NCBI GenBank assembly: GCA_019510095.1
Contig: JAEKLB010000024.1
Location: 1 to 49,657, forward strand
Length of the DNA: 49,657 bases
DNA from: Acidobacteriota bacterium
GTDB taxonomy: Bacteria; Actinomycetota; Acidimicrobiia; Acidimicrobiales; CADCSY01
Direction: 5' to 3'
Numbering within the stretch: the stretch's first letter is position 1; every line of letters starts with the position of its first letter. A program made the position numbers and the translations under genes. The notes beneath the pieces are model-generated. The model had not been told where the DNA came from. It searched no databases and worked only from the letters and a program-made list of their open reading frames with translations. Below, piece by piece: positions 24,454 through 33,344 of the stretch.

Positions 24454-25389
24454 GTGACGACCACCATTGGCATCGACGTGGGCGGCACCAAGGTGCAGGC
24501 GGTCGTGCTCGACGGCACGGAGGTACGAGCGGACGCGCGGGTCGAGACGCCCGAGCACGGCGGGCCCGACGCGGTCGTTGCCGCCATCGCTGACTGCGTC
24601 GAGCAGCTCGGAGGGGTGAAGCACATCGACGGCGTCGGCCTCGGCGCACCCGGTGTCGTCGATCGTCACACGGGTGAGGTCCTGCGGGCGCCGAACCTGC
24701 CCGGTTTCGACGCGCCGGTCCCGCTTGGCGCCATGGTCGCCGACGCGGTTGGGGTGAAACGGGTGGCCGTTGCCAACGACGTCAGCGTCGGCACGCTGGC
24801 CGAGCACGAGCTCGGCGCGGGCAGGGGATGCGACGACCTGTTGGGTGTGTTCGTCGGCACCGGTGTCGGTGGCGGCCTCGTGCTGCGGGGCAAGCCGTAT
24901 CACGGGAGCACTGGCGCCGCCGGCGAGATCGGCCACGTCGCCATCCGTGACGGCGGTCGTGCCTGCGGTTGTGGCGGCGTCGGTCACCTCGAGGCCTATG
25001 CCGGGCGGGCCAGCCTCGAGCGTGAGGCACGGCGGCGCCATGCCGATGGCGAGCCGACGCTCCTGGTCGAGCTCGCCGGCGACGGACGCATGAAGTCGAG
25101 CGTGTGGCGCAAGGCGGTCGAGGCCGGCGACACGATGGCGCTGTCGCTGATCGACGACGCGGTGGCGGCGCTCGGCGAGGCGTTGGCGTCGGCGACCAAC
25201 CTGCTCGATCTCTCGATGGTCGTGCTGGGAGGGGGACTGGCCGACAAGCTCGGTCCCGGCTTTGCCGGACGGGTCGAGGAAGCCACGCGCCACCTGCTGT
25301 TCGTCCCCGGTTCACCTCTTCGTGTGGTGCCCGCCGCCCTGGGCGATCTTGGCGGAGCGATGGGCGCGGCACTCATCGCTCGTCGGTGA
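24454..25389 (+). CDS. ROK-family sugar kinase (glucokinase-like)
   Basis: 311 residues from GTG 24454 (GGAG 11 nt upstream). ATP-binding DVGGTKVQA (9-17), the catalytic Asp in VANDVSVGTLAE, the phosphate segment FVGTGVGGGLVL, and EIGHVAI show a ROK kinase, most likely ATP-dependent glucokinase. The zinc motif that is usually CxCGxxGCxE reads CGCGGVGHLE, so the third cysteine is a histidine, a ligand change that can still bind zinc. It precedes polyphosphate kinase by 10 nt; polyphosphate glucokinases are a different ROK subgroup without this zinc motif, so polyphosphate use is not indicated. Confidence 0.88.
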   Translation: MTTTIGIDVGGTKVQAVVLDGTEVRADARVETPEHGGPDAVVAAIADCVEQLGGVKHIDGVGLGAPGVVDRHTGEVLRAPNLPGFDAPVPLGAMVADAVGVKRVAVANDVSVGTLAEHELGAGRGCDDLLGVFVGTGVGGGLVLRGKPYHGSTGAAGEIGHVAIRDGGRACGCGGVGHLEAYAGRASLEREARRRHADGEPTLLVELAGDGRMKSSVWRKAVEAGDTMALSLIDDAVAALGEALASATNLLDLSMVVLGGGLADKLGPGFAGRVEEATRHLLFVPGSPLRVVPAALGDLGGAMGAALIARR

Positions 25390-25399
25390 GAATGACGCC

Positions 25400-27514
25400 A
25401 TGGCTGCTCATCTCGAGTCGTTCATCGAGGGGCCGTCGTTTGCCGATGACACCCGCTATCTGAACCGCGAGCTCTCGTGGCTCGACTTCAACGCCCGGGT
25501 GCTGTCGCTCGCCGACGTCCCGACGACGCCGGTGTTGGAACGGGCCCGCTTCCTCGGCCACTTCGCCCAGAACCTCGATGAGTTCTTCCAGGTGCGGGTG
25601 GCTGGCCTCGATGATCAGGCAGCCGCTGGCCTCGGCGCCGTCTCGCCCGAGGGGCAGACGCCCGCCGAGCAGCTCACTGCCATCCGTGATCGGGTGGAGG
25701 AGCTGATCGCCCACCAGGACCGCATCTTCCTCGACGAGGTGGCACCGGCACTGGCCGGTTCCGGCATCCAGCTCTCCGACTGGGACACGCTCGACGACGA
25801 CGACCGCGCCTATCTGGTGGAGGTGTTCGAGCGGCAGGTCTTCCCCGTGCTCACGCCGCTGTCGGTCGATCCTGGCCACCCGTTCCCGTACATCTCCGAT
25901 CTGTCGCTGAACCTGGGCGTGATGGTGCGCGATCCCACCACCGACGTCCGCCGCTTCGCCCGGGTGAAGGTGCCCGATCTCCTGCCCCGCTTCGTCGTCA
26001 TGCCCGATGGCGAGCGATATGTGCCGCTGGAACAGGTCATCGCGGCCCATCTCGAGGTCCTGTTCCCGGGCATGCGGATCGAGGCCCATCACCCGTTCAG
26101 GGTCACCCGCAACGCCGACTTCACGCTCGAGGAAGCCGAGGCCGACGACCTCCTCGAGGCGGTCGAGCTCGAGTTGCGCCGCCGGCGCTTCGGCCGGGCG
26201 GTGCGGCTGGAGGTGATGTCGGGCTTCGACGAGGAGATCCTCGACCTGCTGCTCGCCGAGCTGGCGCTGGGCCGCGAGGACGTCTTCGTCACGCGGGCGC
26301 CGCTCGACCTCGGGGGCCTGATGAGCGTGTACGGGCTCGCCCGCCCCGACCTCAAGTACGAGTCGTGGCGGGCGGTGAGCCCGCCAGGGCTGGTGGCCCC
26401 CGAGGGCGACGCCATCGACATCTTCGAGCGCATCCGGGCGCGCGACATCCTCGCCCACCATCCCTACGAGAGCTTCACGAGCACGGTCACCGCGTTCATT
26501 CGCGCCGCGGCAGCCGACCCGAAGGTCCTCGCCATCAAGCAGACGCTCTACCGAACATCGGCCGACAGCCCGATCGTGCAGTCGCTGATCAGCGCAGTCG
26601 AGGCCGGCAAGCAGGTCGCGGCGTTGGTGGAGATCAAGGCCCGGTTCGACGAGAAGGCCAACGTCGCCTGGGCCCGTGCCCTCGAAGAAGCGGGCGTGCA
26701 TGTCGTGTACGGCCTGATGGGACTGAAGACGCACAGCAAGACGGCACTGGTGGTTCGCCAGGACGACGACGGCATTCGTCGCTACTGCCACATCGGCACC
26801 GGCAACTACAACGAGCGCACGGCGCGGAGCTACGAGGACATCGGCGTGCTGACCTGCGACCCGCAGGTCGGTGCCGATCTGACCCAGCTGTTCAACTACC
26901 TCACCGGCTATGCCCGCCAGGAGCGGTTCCGCCGGCTCCTGGTGGCGCCCGGTTCGATGCGCCCCCGACTCATCAGCCTCATCGAGAACGAGGCGAGCGT
27001 GGGCGGCGGCCGGATCGTCATGAAGATGAACCATCTCGTCGACGTGGCGGTGATCGACGCGCTGTACGCGGCATCGCAGGCTGGCGTCGAGATCGACCTC
27101 GTCGTGCGAACGACGTGCTGCCTGCGCCCCGGCATCCCGGGGTTGTCGGAGAACATCCGGGTGCGCTCGCTCGTCGGTCGCTTCCTCGAGCACTCACGCA
27201 TCTACCACTTCGCCAACGGCAACGGCCGGGCGAAGCCGGCCTACTACGTGGGTTCGGCCGACCTCATGCCGCGCAACCTCGACCGTCGGGTCGAGGCGCT
27301 CCTGCCGATCGACGACCCGGCGTTGCAGGCCCGGCTGCACGAGATCCTGTCGGTCAACCTGGCCGACGACGAGCTGGCATGGGTGCTCTCCTCGACCGGC
27401 TCGTGGCAGAAGGTGCCCACTGAGATCGGGGTGAACACCCAATCGGTGCTGCAACAGCGGGCCCGCGATCGACGAAAGGCCGGCGCCGCCGATGGCCCCC
27501 GACGCCTCCATTGA
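25400..27514 (+). CDS. ppk1: Polyphosphate kinase 1
   Basis: 704 residues, normal for PPK1, which builds polyphosphate from ATP at the membrane. N-domain start RYLNRELSWLDFNARVL, then AQNLDEFFQVRVAG. The two catalytic-core histidines are His445 (GLKTHSKTALVVRQ) and His464 (YCHIGTGNYNERTA), spaced 19 residues as in the E. coli enzyme. The C-domain has NEASVGGGRI and SRIYHFANG. The open frame starts at 25262 inside the ROK gene, but the family N-terminus fits ATG 25400. The next gene starts within its last 23 nt. Together with CYTH-CHAD and the pst genes it makes this region a phosphate-storage and uptake locus. Confidence 0.97.
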   Translation: MAAHLESFIEGPSFADDTRYLNRELSWLDFNARVLSLADVPTTPVLERARFLGHFAQNLDEFFQVRVAGLDDQAAAGLGAVSPEGQTPAEQLTAIRDRVEELIAHQDRIFLDEVAPALAGSGIQLSDWDTLDDDDRAYLVEVFERQVFPVLTPLSVDPGHPFPYISDLSLNLGVMVRDPTTDVRRFARVKVPDLLPRFVVMPDGERYVPLEQVIAAHLEVLFPGMRIEAHHPFRVTRNADFTLEEAEADDLLEAVELELRRRRFGRAVRLEVMSGFDEEILDLLLAELALGREDVFVTRAPLDLGGLMSVYGLARPDLKYESWRAVSPPGLVAPEGDAIDIFERIRARDILAHHPYESFTSTVTAFIRAAAADPKVLAIKQTLYRTSADSPIVQSLISAVEAGKQVAALVEIKARFDEKANVAWARALEEAGVHVVYGLMGLKTHSKTALVVRQDDDGIRRYCHIGTGNYNERTARSYEDIGVLTCDPQVGADLTQLFNYLTGYARQERFRRLLVAPGSMRPRLISLIENEASVGGGRIVMKMNHLVDVAVIDALYAASQAGVEIDLVVRTTCCLRPGIPGLSENIRVRSLVGRFLEHSRIYHFANGNGRAKPAYYVGSADLMPRNLDRRVEALLPIDDPALQARLHEILSVNLADDELAWVLSSTGSWQKVPTEIGVNTQSVLQQRARDRRKAGAADGPRRLH

Positions 27515-29024
27515 GCGAGAGGTCAAGCTGGCGGTCTGGCCTGGCTTTCGGCTGCCCGACCTGAGCGGGGTCGTCGACCAGGCCACTGCCTCGCCCGCCG
27601 CCGACCAGCAGCTCGAGGCGACTTACTACGACACCGAGGATCTCCGGCTCGGCCGCTCGGGGATCACGCTTCGCTACCGCACGGGTGAGAGCACCGACGC
27701 CGGCGACGCCGGGGTCTGGACGTTGAAGCTCCCCGATGAGTCGGCGACGGCCGGCGCGCTCAGTCGTGCCGAGCTCACCGTGGCCGGTGATCCCCGTGCC
27801 GTCCCCGCCGAGCTGAACGAGGTGGTCGCGGCGCGGGTGCGGACAGCCACGCTGGGACCGGTCGCCAGGCTCCAGACCGCCCGTCGCCGCACCGACGTGC
27901 GCGACGCGAGTGGCGAGCTGGTTGCCGAGGTGGTCGACGACGAGGTCTCCGTGCTCGACGGCGACCGGGTCGCCTTGCGCTTCCGGGAGGTCGAGGTCGA
28001 GCTCGGGGCGGCAGGCGACGAGTCGGCGCTCGCCGAGCTCGTGGTTCGCCTGCGGGCCGCTGGAGCCGGCGCCCCCGATCCCACGCCCAAGGTGATTCGC
28101 GCGCTGGGACCGGCGGCCGTGCTGCCGCCCGAGCTGGCCGAGGTGACGCTCGGCAAGCGGCCGACTGCCGCGCAGGTGTTGCGGGCCGGCCTCACTCGAT
28201 CGGTCCGGCGCCTGATCGACCACGACGTTCTCGTCCGGGAAGGCGCCGATCCCGAAGGTGTGCACCAGGCACGAGTCGCCACCCGCCGCCTTCGCTCCGA
28301 CCTCCGTGTCTACGAGTCGTTGCTCCAGCCGGGATGGGTGGATCCCTTGCGTGATGAGCTGTCGTGGCTCGCCGATCGCCTCGGTGGCGTGCGTGACGCC
28401 GACGTGTTGCTGAGTCGCCTCGAGCGCCAGCTCAGTGAGCTGGGTCCTGCCGATCGGGTGGCCGGGTCGCGCCTCGTCGCCATCCTCGGTGCCGAACGGG
28501 CGGAGCGTCGCGGCGAGCTGCTCGAGGCCTACCGCTCGAGCCGTTACCTCGAGCTGCTCGACCGTCTGGTCGCCGCCGCCGCGGCACCTCCGACGCTGGC
28601 CGCTGCCGATCGTGCCGCGGGCGACGTGCTCCCCGCGCTCGCGCGTGGACCGTGGCTGTCGTTCGCCAAGGCGGCCCGTCGCATCACCACGCAATCGCCT
28701 GGCGACGCGCTGCACAAGGTCCGCATACGCGCCAAGCGTGCTCGTTACGCTGCCGAAGTGGCCTCGATCGCGGTCGGCAGACCAGCGCAACGACTGGCTG
28801 ACGCGCTGGCGGCGGCGCAGGATGTGCTCGGCGATCACCACGACGCCGGTGTCGCGGGCGACTGGCTGCGCGCTGCTGCCGCCGATGCCGCACCCGACGT
28901 GGCGTTCGTGGCCGGCGAGCTGCTCGTGCGCCAACGCGTCGAGGCCGACCGTCACCTCGAAGCGTGGCCGGCGGTGTGGGATCGACTGCAGAAGGGGAGG
29001 CTCACCTCGTGGCTGAAGGCGTAG
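27492..29024 (+). CDS. CYTH-CHAD domain protein
   Basis: 510 residues. The N-terminal CYTH domain (about 5-205) starts with EREVKL, the ExExK signature of triphosphate tunnel enzymes, and has further paired acidic/basic strands (ITLRYRT, WTLKLP). The CHAD domain (about 220-505) has the helical, histidine-containing VHQARVATRRLRSDLRVY and DALHKVRIRAKRARYAAE elements. CYTH domains hydrolyse inorganic triphosphate and CHAD domains bind polyphosphate, so the protein likely docks on or processes polyphosphate granules. The gene overlaps ppk1 by 23 nt, which supports a joint function. Confidence 0.93.
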   Translation: MAPDASIEREVKLAVWPGFRLPDLSGVVDQATASPAADQQLEATYYDTEDLRLGRSGITLRYRTGESTDAGDAGVWTLKLPDESATAGALSRAELTVAGDPRAVPAELNEVVAARVRTATLGPVARLQTARRRTDVRDASGELVAEVVDDEVSVLDGDRVALRFREVEVELGAAGDESALAELVVRLRAAGAGAPDPTPKVIRALGPAAVLPPELAEVTLGKRPTAAQVLRAGLTRSVRRLIDHDVLVREGADPEGVHQARVATRRLRSDLRVYESLLQPGWVDPLRDELSWLADRLGGVRDADVLLSRLERQLSELGPADRVAGSRLVAILGAERAERRGELLEAYRSSRYLELLDRLVAAAAAPPTLAAADRAAGDVLPALARGPWLSFAKAARRITTQSPGDALHKVRIRAKRARYAAEVASIAVGRPAQRLADALAAAQDVLGDHHDAGVAGDWLRAAAADAAPDVAFVAGELLVRQRVEADRHLEAWPAVWDRLQKGRLTSWLKA

Positions 29025-29431
29025 ACACACAGATTCCGCTGGTTCGTGCCGGCGGCGGTGTGGTCTGGCGCGCCGGGGCGAACGGCGAGACCGAGGTGTT
29101 GGTGGTGCACCGGCCGAAGTACGACGACTGGTCGTTGCCCAAGGGCAAGCGCGATGCCGGTGAGTCGGACGAGGCGTGCGCGCTACGCGAGGTCGAGGAG
29201 GAGACCGGCCTCCGTTGCACCTTGGGACCGGAGCTGGCCAGCAGTGCCTACATCGATCGCAAGGGCCGCCCCAAAGAGGTGCGGTGGTGGGTGATGACCG
29301 CCGTCGACGGTGCCTTCGTCGCGACTGAAGAGGTCGACGAGGTCCGGTGGCTGTCGATGGGCGTGGCCCGGGCGCTGCTGAGCTACGACCGCGATCGAGA
29401 GATCCTCGACTCCTTCGTCGGAGGCAGCTGA
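29009..29431 (+). CDS. Nudix hydrolase (MutT-like)
   Basis: 140 residues from GTG 29009 (GGGGAGG 8 nt upstream), overlapping the CYTH-CHAD gene by 16 nt. Nudix box GKRDAGESDEACALREVEEE then TGL is complete. The arrangement ppk1 followed by a mutT gene also occurs in M. tuberculosis (Rv2984, Rv2985 mutT1), but MutT1 has an extra C-terminal histidine-phosphatase domain that is missing here: the protein ends 15 residues after the Nudix fold. It probably hydrolyses oxidised nucleoside triphosphates, dinucleoside polyphosphates or inositol-pyrophosphate-like compounds; the substrate cannot be decided. Confidence 0.93.
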   Translation: MAEGVDTQIPLVRAGGGVVWRAGANGETEVLVVHRPKYDDWSLPKGKRDAGESDEACALREVEEETGLRCTLGPELASSAYIDRKGRPKEVRWWVMTAVDGAFVATEEVDEVRWLSMGVARALLSYDRDREILDSFVGGS

Positions 29432-29445
29432 CCGGTCCGGTCAGC
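29427..29445. terminator. Short hairpin spanning two opposing stop codons
   Basis: GCTGACCG - GTC - CGGTCAGC, an 8-bp perfect stem. It includes the TGA of the Nudix gene (29429-29431) and that of the convergent aquaporin gene (29441-29443). Likely bidirectional terminator; not part of the GTTCT family. Confidence 0.55.
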
Positions 29446-30172
29446 GGGAGGTCGCTGGCTCGTGGGGGACCACGACATCCAGCGCAGGGATGCTCGGGTA
29501 GAGGAATCGAGCGAGGGCGACCGCGAGCGCAGCGCCTGCCAGTTGCGCGGCGATGAAGCCTGGCGCCGATGATGGCTTGATCCCGGCGAAGGTGTCGGTG
29601 AGCGTGCGGCCGACGGTCACCGCCGGGTTGGCGAACGACGTCGACGACGTGAACCAGTAGGCGGCGGCGATGTAGCCACCGACCGCGAACGGCGCGGCCG
29701 CGGCTTTGCCCGACCGCACGACGCCGAAGATCACGAGCAACAGCCCGAGCGTGGCGACGACCTCCCCGAGCCACAGCCCGCCCGAGGATCGGGTGTGGGT
29801 CGACGTGGTGACCGCCGGGAGCTCGAACATGAGGTTGGCAACCACCGCCCCGATGCACGCGCCGACGACTTGCGCAGCCACGTAGACCGCCGCGGCCGCC
29901 GAGGTGACACCGCCGAAGATGCGATCGGCCAGCGTGACCACGGGGTTGAGATGAGCACCCGATACCGGGCCGAAGGCCAGGATCAGGGCGATCAGCCCGG
30001 CGCCGGTGGCAATCGAGTTCTCGAGCAGCTGCAACCCGACGTCGCCGGGCGACAGCCGCTGGGCGGCGATGCCCGACCCGACGACGATGGCGACGAGCAG
30101 GGCGGTGCCGAGCAGCTCAGCGACGGCCTTGCGGGCCAGCTCGAGGCGGGGCGCGCTCCCATCGACGATCAT
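29441..30172 (-). CDS. MIP-family aquaporin
   Basis: 243-residue channel with six membrane helices and two half-helices. The first pore motif is NPV (SGAHLNPVVTLADR) rather than NPA, the second is standard NPA (SFANPAVTVGRTLTDTF). The pore-lining Arg after the second motif is in place. The NPV variant and the C-terminal FAGIKPSSAPGFIAAQLAGA resemble the AqpS-type group, several of which move arsenite or other small uncharged solutes. It is divergent from pstS1 across a 194-nt gap containing a PHO box, so phosphate control is possible. Confidence 0.93.
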   Translation of the reverse strand: MIVDGSAPRLELARKAVAELLGTALLVAIVVGSGIAAQRLSPGDVGLQLLENSIATGAGLIALILAFGPVSGAHLNPVVTLADRIFGGVTSAAAAVYVAAQVVGACIGAVVANLMFELPAVTTSTHTRSSGGLWLGEVVATLGLLLVIFGVVRSGKAAAAPFAVGGYIAAAYWFTSSTSFANPAVTVGRTLTDTFAGIKPSSAPGFIAAQLAGAALAVALARFLYPSIPALDVVVPHEPATSR

Positions 30173-30265
30173 GGATGGAATCTAGGCACCCGCCGACGGT
30201 GGGGCCTGGCCCGGCGCCACCGTTCATCCCACGGTCGGTCGCCGGTCGCGGTGCGGCCGGCAAGT

Positions 30266-30298
30266 GTTCGCCACCCGTTCACCTCCCGTCCACATTGG
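30266..30298 (+). promoter_or_regulatory. PHO box (three 11-nt repeats) of pstS1
   Basis: GTTCGCCACCC (30266-30276), GTTCACCTCCC (30277-30287) and GTCCACATTGG (30288-30298) are consecutive direct repeats at 11-nt period, the form bound by RegX3/PhoP-type regulators. It ends 68 nt before the pstS start. A GGGGGC-GG-GCCCCC hairpin (30297-30310) follows directly. The remaining bases 30173-30265 of this gap show nothing distinctive. Confidence 0.85.
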
Positions 30299-30366
30299 GG
30301 GCGGGCCCCCGTCACCGGTCGCCCGTAGGTTGCCGTCGTCGCCACCGACGACCCAGGAGGAATCCC

Positions 30367-31455
30367 GTGCGAGTCACCCCCCGGCGCCTGCGGCGCATGC
30401 TCCCTGCCCTGCTGCTCCTCCCGCTGCTTGCCACGGCGTGCGGCGGCGACGACAGCGGGTCCAGCTCGAAGGGCAAGAGCTCGTCTGGCTCCGACCTGTC
30501 GGGCACGCTCAATGGCTCCGGCTCCAGCTTCCAGAACAACTTCGATCTGGCCGCCATCGACGGGTTCACCGCCGATGAGTCGGGGGTCACGATCAACTAC
30601 AACTCCGTCGGGTCCGGGCAGGGCAAGACCGAGCTGGCGGCTGGGGTGACCGACTTCGCCGGCACCGACAGCCTGGTGAAGCCGGAGGAGAAGGCCGGCT
30701 TCAAGGGCGGCGACCTCCTCTACTTCCCGACCGTCGCTGCCCCGATCACCGTGTCGTACAACGTGAGCGGTCTCGACGACCTGAAGCTGTCGCCGGAGAC
30801 GCTCGCCAAGATCTTCCAGCGGGCCGTGAAGACATGGGACGATCCGGCGATCAAGGCTGACAACCCCGACGCCTCGCTGCCGTCGAAGGCGATCACCGTG
30901 GTGCACCGCGCCGACGGTTCCGGCACGACCAGCAACTTCACCAAGTACCTGGCTGCCGCCGCGCCCGGCGTCTGGACCCTGGGGTCGGGCGACACCGTGG
31001 CGTGGCCGGCCGACGAGCAGGCCGGGCAGAAGAACGCCGGCGTCGCCCAGATCGTCAAGCAGTCCGACGGGGCGATCGGCTACGTCGACTTCTCCGATGC
31101 CACCGCTACCGATCTTTCGGTGGCGTCCATCAAGAACAAGGCTGGGAAGTTCGTTGCCCCGACCCTCGACGCGGCATCAGCGGCAGTGGCCGCAGCGACG
31201 ATCGGCATCGACCTCACGTACAGCCCGCTCGATCCCGAGGGCGATGACGCCTACCCGATCACCTCGCCGACCTGGATCCTCGTCTACAAGAACCAGACCG
31301 ACGCCGGCAAGGCCGCAGTGCTCAAGGCATTCCTGCGCTACGTCCTGACCGACGGGCAAGATTTGGCCGCCGACAACGGCTACGCCCCGATCTCGAAGGA
31401 TCTGGCCGGCAAGGCAGTGGCCCAGCTCGACCAGCTCGTGCTGCCGGGCGCCTGA
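30367..31455 (+). CDS. pstS: Phosphate-binding lipoprotein of the Pst system (1)
   Basis: 362 residues from GTG 30367, with AGGAGG 6 nt upstream. The signal (RRLRRMLPALLLLPL) ends in lipobox LATAC, so the mature protein is lipid-anchored outside the membrane. Phosphate-binding elements: SGSSFQNNF, SVGSGQGKTEL, VTDFAGTDS, and RADGSGTTSNFTKYL. It hands phosphate to the PstCA channel encoded by the next two genes. First gene of pstSCAB-phoU-senX3-regX3, under a PHO box. Confidence 0.95.
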   Translation: MRVTPRRLRRMLPALLLLPLLATACGGDDSGSSSKGKSSSGSDLSGTLNGSGSSFQNNFDLAAIDGFTADESGVTINYNSVGSGQGKTELAAGVTDFAGTDSLVKPEEKAGFKGGDLLYFPTVAAPITVSYNVSGLDDLKLSPETLAKIFQRAVKTWDDPAIKADNPDASLPSKAITVVHRADGSGTTSNFTKYLAAAAPGVWTLGSGDTVAWPADEQAGQKNAGVAQIVKQSDGAIGYVDFSDATATDLSVASIKNKAGKFVAPTLDAASAAVAAATIGIDLTYSPLDPEGDDAYPITSPTWILVYKNQTDAGKAAVLKAFLRYVLTDGQDLAADNGYAPISKDLAGKAVAQLDQLVLPGA

Positions 31456-31479
31456 GCTCGATCGAGAGCTGAACAGGGC

Positions 31480-32460
31480 GTGGCCGACCACTTGGACCTC
31501 ACCCAGGAGGACCGGGGCGCGCATCTCGACACGGCCTTTCGCCTCCTGGCCCTGGCGGCAGGGGTCACGGTCCTCGCGATCCTCGGACTGATCGCCTGGT
31601 CGACGACACACGAGGCGTGGCCGGCGTTCCGAGTCGCCGGTCTGCACTTCCTCACCTCCAAGCATTGGGTGCCCAACGATCCCGACGGGCCTGGTCCCGC
31701 CACCGCCCAGTACGGCACGTTCGCCTTCGTCTACGGCACGCTCGTGGCGTCGACCATCGCCCTGCTGCTCGCCGTTCCGGTGAGCATCGGCATCGCCCTG
31801 TTCACCACCGAGCTGGCCCCCCGCCGGCTCCGCCGGCCGATCACCAACCTCATCGATCTGCTGGCCGCCATCCCCTCGGTGGTCTACGGCCTGTGGGGCA
31901 TCGCCGTGCTCGCCCCCCAGGCGCAGGGGTTCTACGGCGATCTCCACCGGTGGTTCCGACCAGTGCCGGGGCTCAACCGGCTGTTCGGGCCCGACCCCAA
32001 CGGGCGCAGCCTCATGACGGCGGGGGTGATCCTGGCCATCATGATCACGCCGATCATCACGTCGCTCACCCGCGAGGTGTTCACCACGGTGCCACGGGGT
32101 GAGAAGGACGCCGCGTTGGCCCTGGGGGCGACTCGCTGGGAGATGATCCGTGCGGCGGTCTTGCCCCATAGCTTCGGGGGCATGACGGGCGCGGTGATGC
32201 TCGGGCTCGGGCGGGCGATGGGCGAGACCATTGCCGTGGCCCTGGTCATCGGGTCGTCGCCCCAGGTCGTGGCCAACCTGTTCAAGCCGGGTGATGCCAT
32301 GCCGGCAGTGATCGCCAACCAGTTCGGCGAGTCCGGGGGCACCTTCCGCGCCGCCCTGATGGGGCTCGGGGTGGCCCTGTTCGCCATCACCATCATCATC
32401 AACATGTCGGCCCGGCTGCTCGTCCGCCGGGCCGAGGTCAGGGTCAGGGGTGCGGCATGA
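31480..32460 (+). CDS. pstC: Phosphate ABC transporter permease PstC (1)
   Basis: 326 residues with six membrane helices and the inner-membrane coupling (EAA) loop EKDAALALGATRWEMIRAAV followed by LPHSFGGMTGAV. The [16 protein letters not shown] helix is diagnostic for PstC. Start is GTG 31480, 24 nt after pstS; a ribosome site is weak (GAACAGG). It overlaps pstA (ATGA). Forms the membrane channel with PstA. Confidence 0.95.
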   Translation: MADHLDLTQEDRGAHLDTAFRLLALAAGVTVLAILGLIAWSTTHEAWPAFRVAGLHFLTSKHWVPNDPDGPGPATAQYGTFAFVYGTLVASTIALLLAVPVSIGIALFTTELAPRRLRRPITNLIDLLAAIPSVVYGLWGIAVLAPQAQGFYGDLHRWFRPVPGLNRLFGPDPNGRSLMTAGVILAIMITPIITSLTREVFTTVPRGEKDAALALGATRWEMIRAAVLPHSFGGMTGAVMLGLGRAMGETIAVALVIGSSPQVVANLFKPGDAMPAVIANQFGESGGTFRAALMGLGVALFAITIIINMSARLLVRRAEVRVRGAA

Positions 32461-33344
32461 CCGTGGTGTCGCTCGCCCGGGCACCCGACCTCACCACCTC
32501 GACGGTGGCCCGGCGGCGATCGGTGGCCAACGCTGCCGCCACGGCGGCCATGTGCGTCGCCTTCCTCGTCGCCATGGTTCCGCTCGTGCTGATCATCGGC
32601 TACCTCCTGGCGCGGGGCGGACGCGTCATCAGCTGGGACTTCCTGAGCGGCAACATCCCGCTGCCGACGGCCAAGGGTCCCGGGATGGGCCCGGCGGTGG
32701 TCGGCACCTTGGTGATCACCGGCGCGGCAGCGGTCATGGCCATCCCGCTCGGCGTGTTCGGCGCCATCTACCTCAACGAGTTCGGGAGGCGGAGCCGCCT
32801 CGCATCTGTGATCCGGTTCATGGCCGACGTCATGACCGGTGTGCCGTCGATCGTGATGGGGCTGTTCATCTACACCATCTGGGTGCTCCGCTACGGCCAG
32901 TCGGGGCTGGCGGGCGCGCTGGCGTTGGCCTGTCTCATGCTGCCGGTCGTGATCCGGACCACCGAGGAGATGTTGCGCCTGGTGCCCACCGAGCTCCGCC
33001 ACGGCAGCGTGGCGCTGGGGGCGCGGACGTGGCGCACCGTGTTGACGGTCGTGCTGCCCGCCGCCCTACCCGGCATCGTCAGCGGGGCGATGCTCGCGGT
33101 GGCCCGCGCTGCTGGTGAGACCGCCCCCTTGCTCTTCACGATCGGCATCGTCCGGGAGCGCAATGCCAGCCTCTCGGGGCCGAACACCGCGCTGTCGGCT
33201 CAGATCTTCAGCAATGCCAGTCAGCCGTTTGCTGGCGCCATCGACCGGGCATGGGGCGCGGCGTTCACGCTCGTCCTGCTCGTCTTCCTGCTCACCGTGG
33301 TCGCCCGCATGGTGGCCGCCCGATTCGCGAGCGAGTCGAACTGA
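32457..33344 (+). CDS. pstA: Phosphate ABC transporter permease PstA (1)
   Basis: 295 residues with six helices and the coupling loop [20 protein letters not shown]. Diagnostic segments are [19 protein letters not shown] and [14 protein letters not shown]. The ATG overlaps the pstC stop by 4 nt and the stop shares one base with the ATG of pstB (TGATG). Partner of PstC in the phosphate channel. Confidence 0.95.
   Translation: MTVVSLARAPDLTTSTVARRRSVANAAATAAMCVAFLVAMVPLVLIIGYLLARGGRVISWDFLSGNIPLPTAKGPGMGPAVVGTLVITGAAAVMAIPLGVFGAIYLNEFGRRSRLASVIRFMADVMTGVPSIVMGLFIYTIWVLRYGQSGLAGALALACLMLPVVIRTTEEMLRLVPTELRHGSVALGARTWRTVLTVVLPAALPGIVSGAMLAVARAAGETAPLLFTIGIVRERNASLSGPNTALSAQIFSNASQPFAGAIDRAWGAAFTLVLLVFLLTVVARMVAARFASESN

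Noticed and set aside
25311-25330. GTTCACC-like heptamer as a further PHO box
   Set aside because: Single unit inside the ROK coding sequence with no 11-nt repeat and no start codon in suitable distance.
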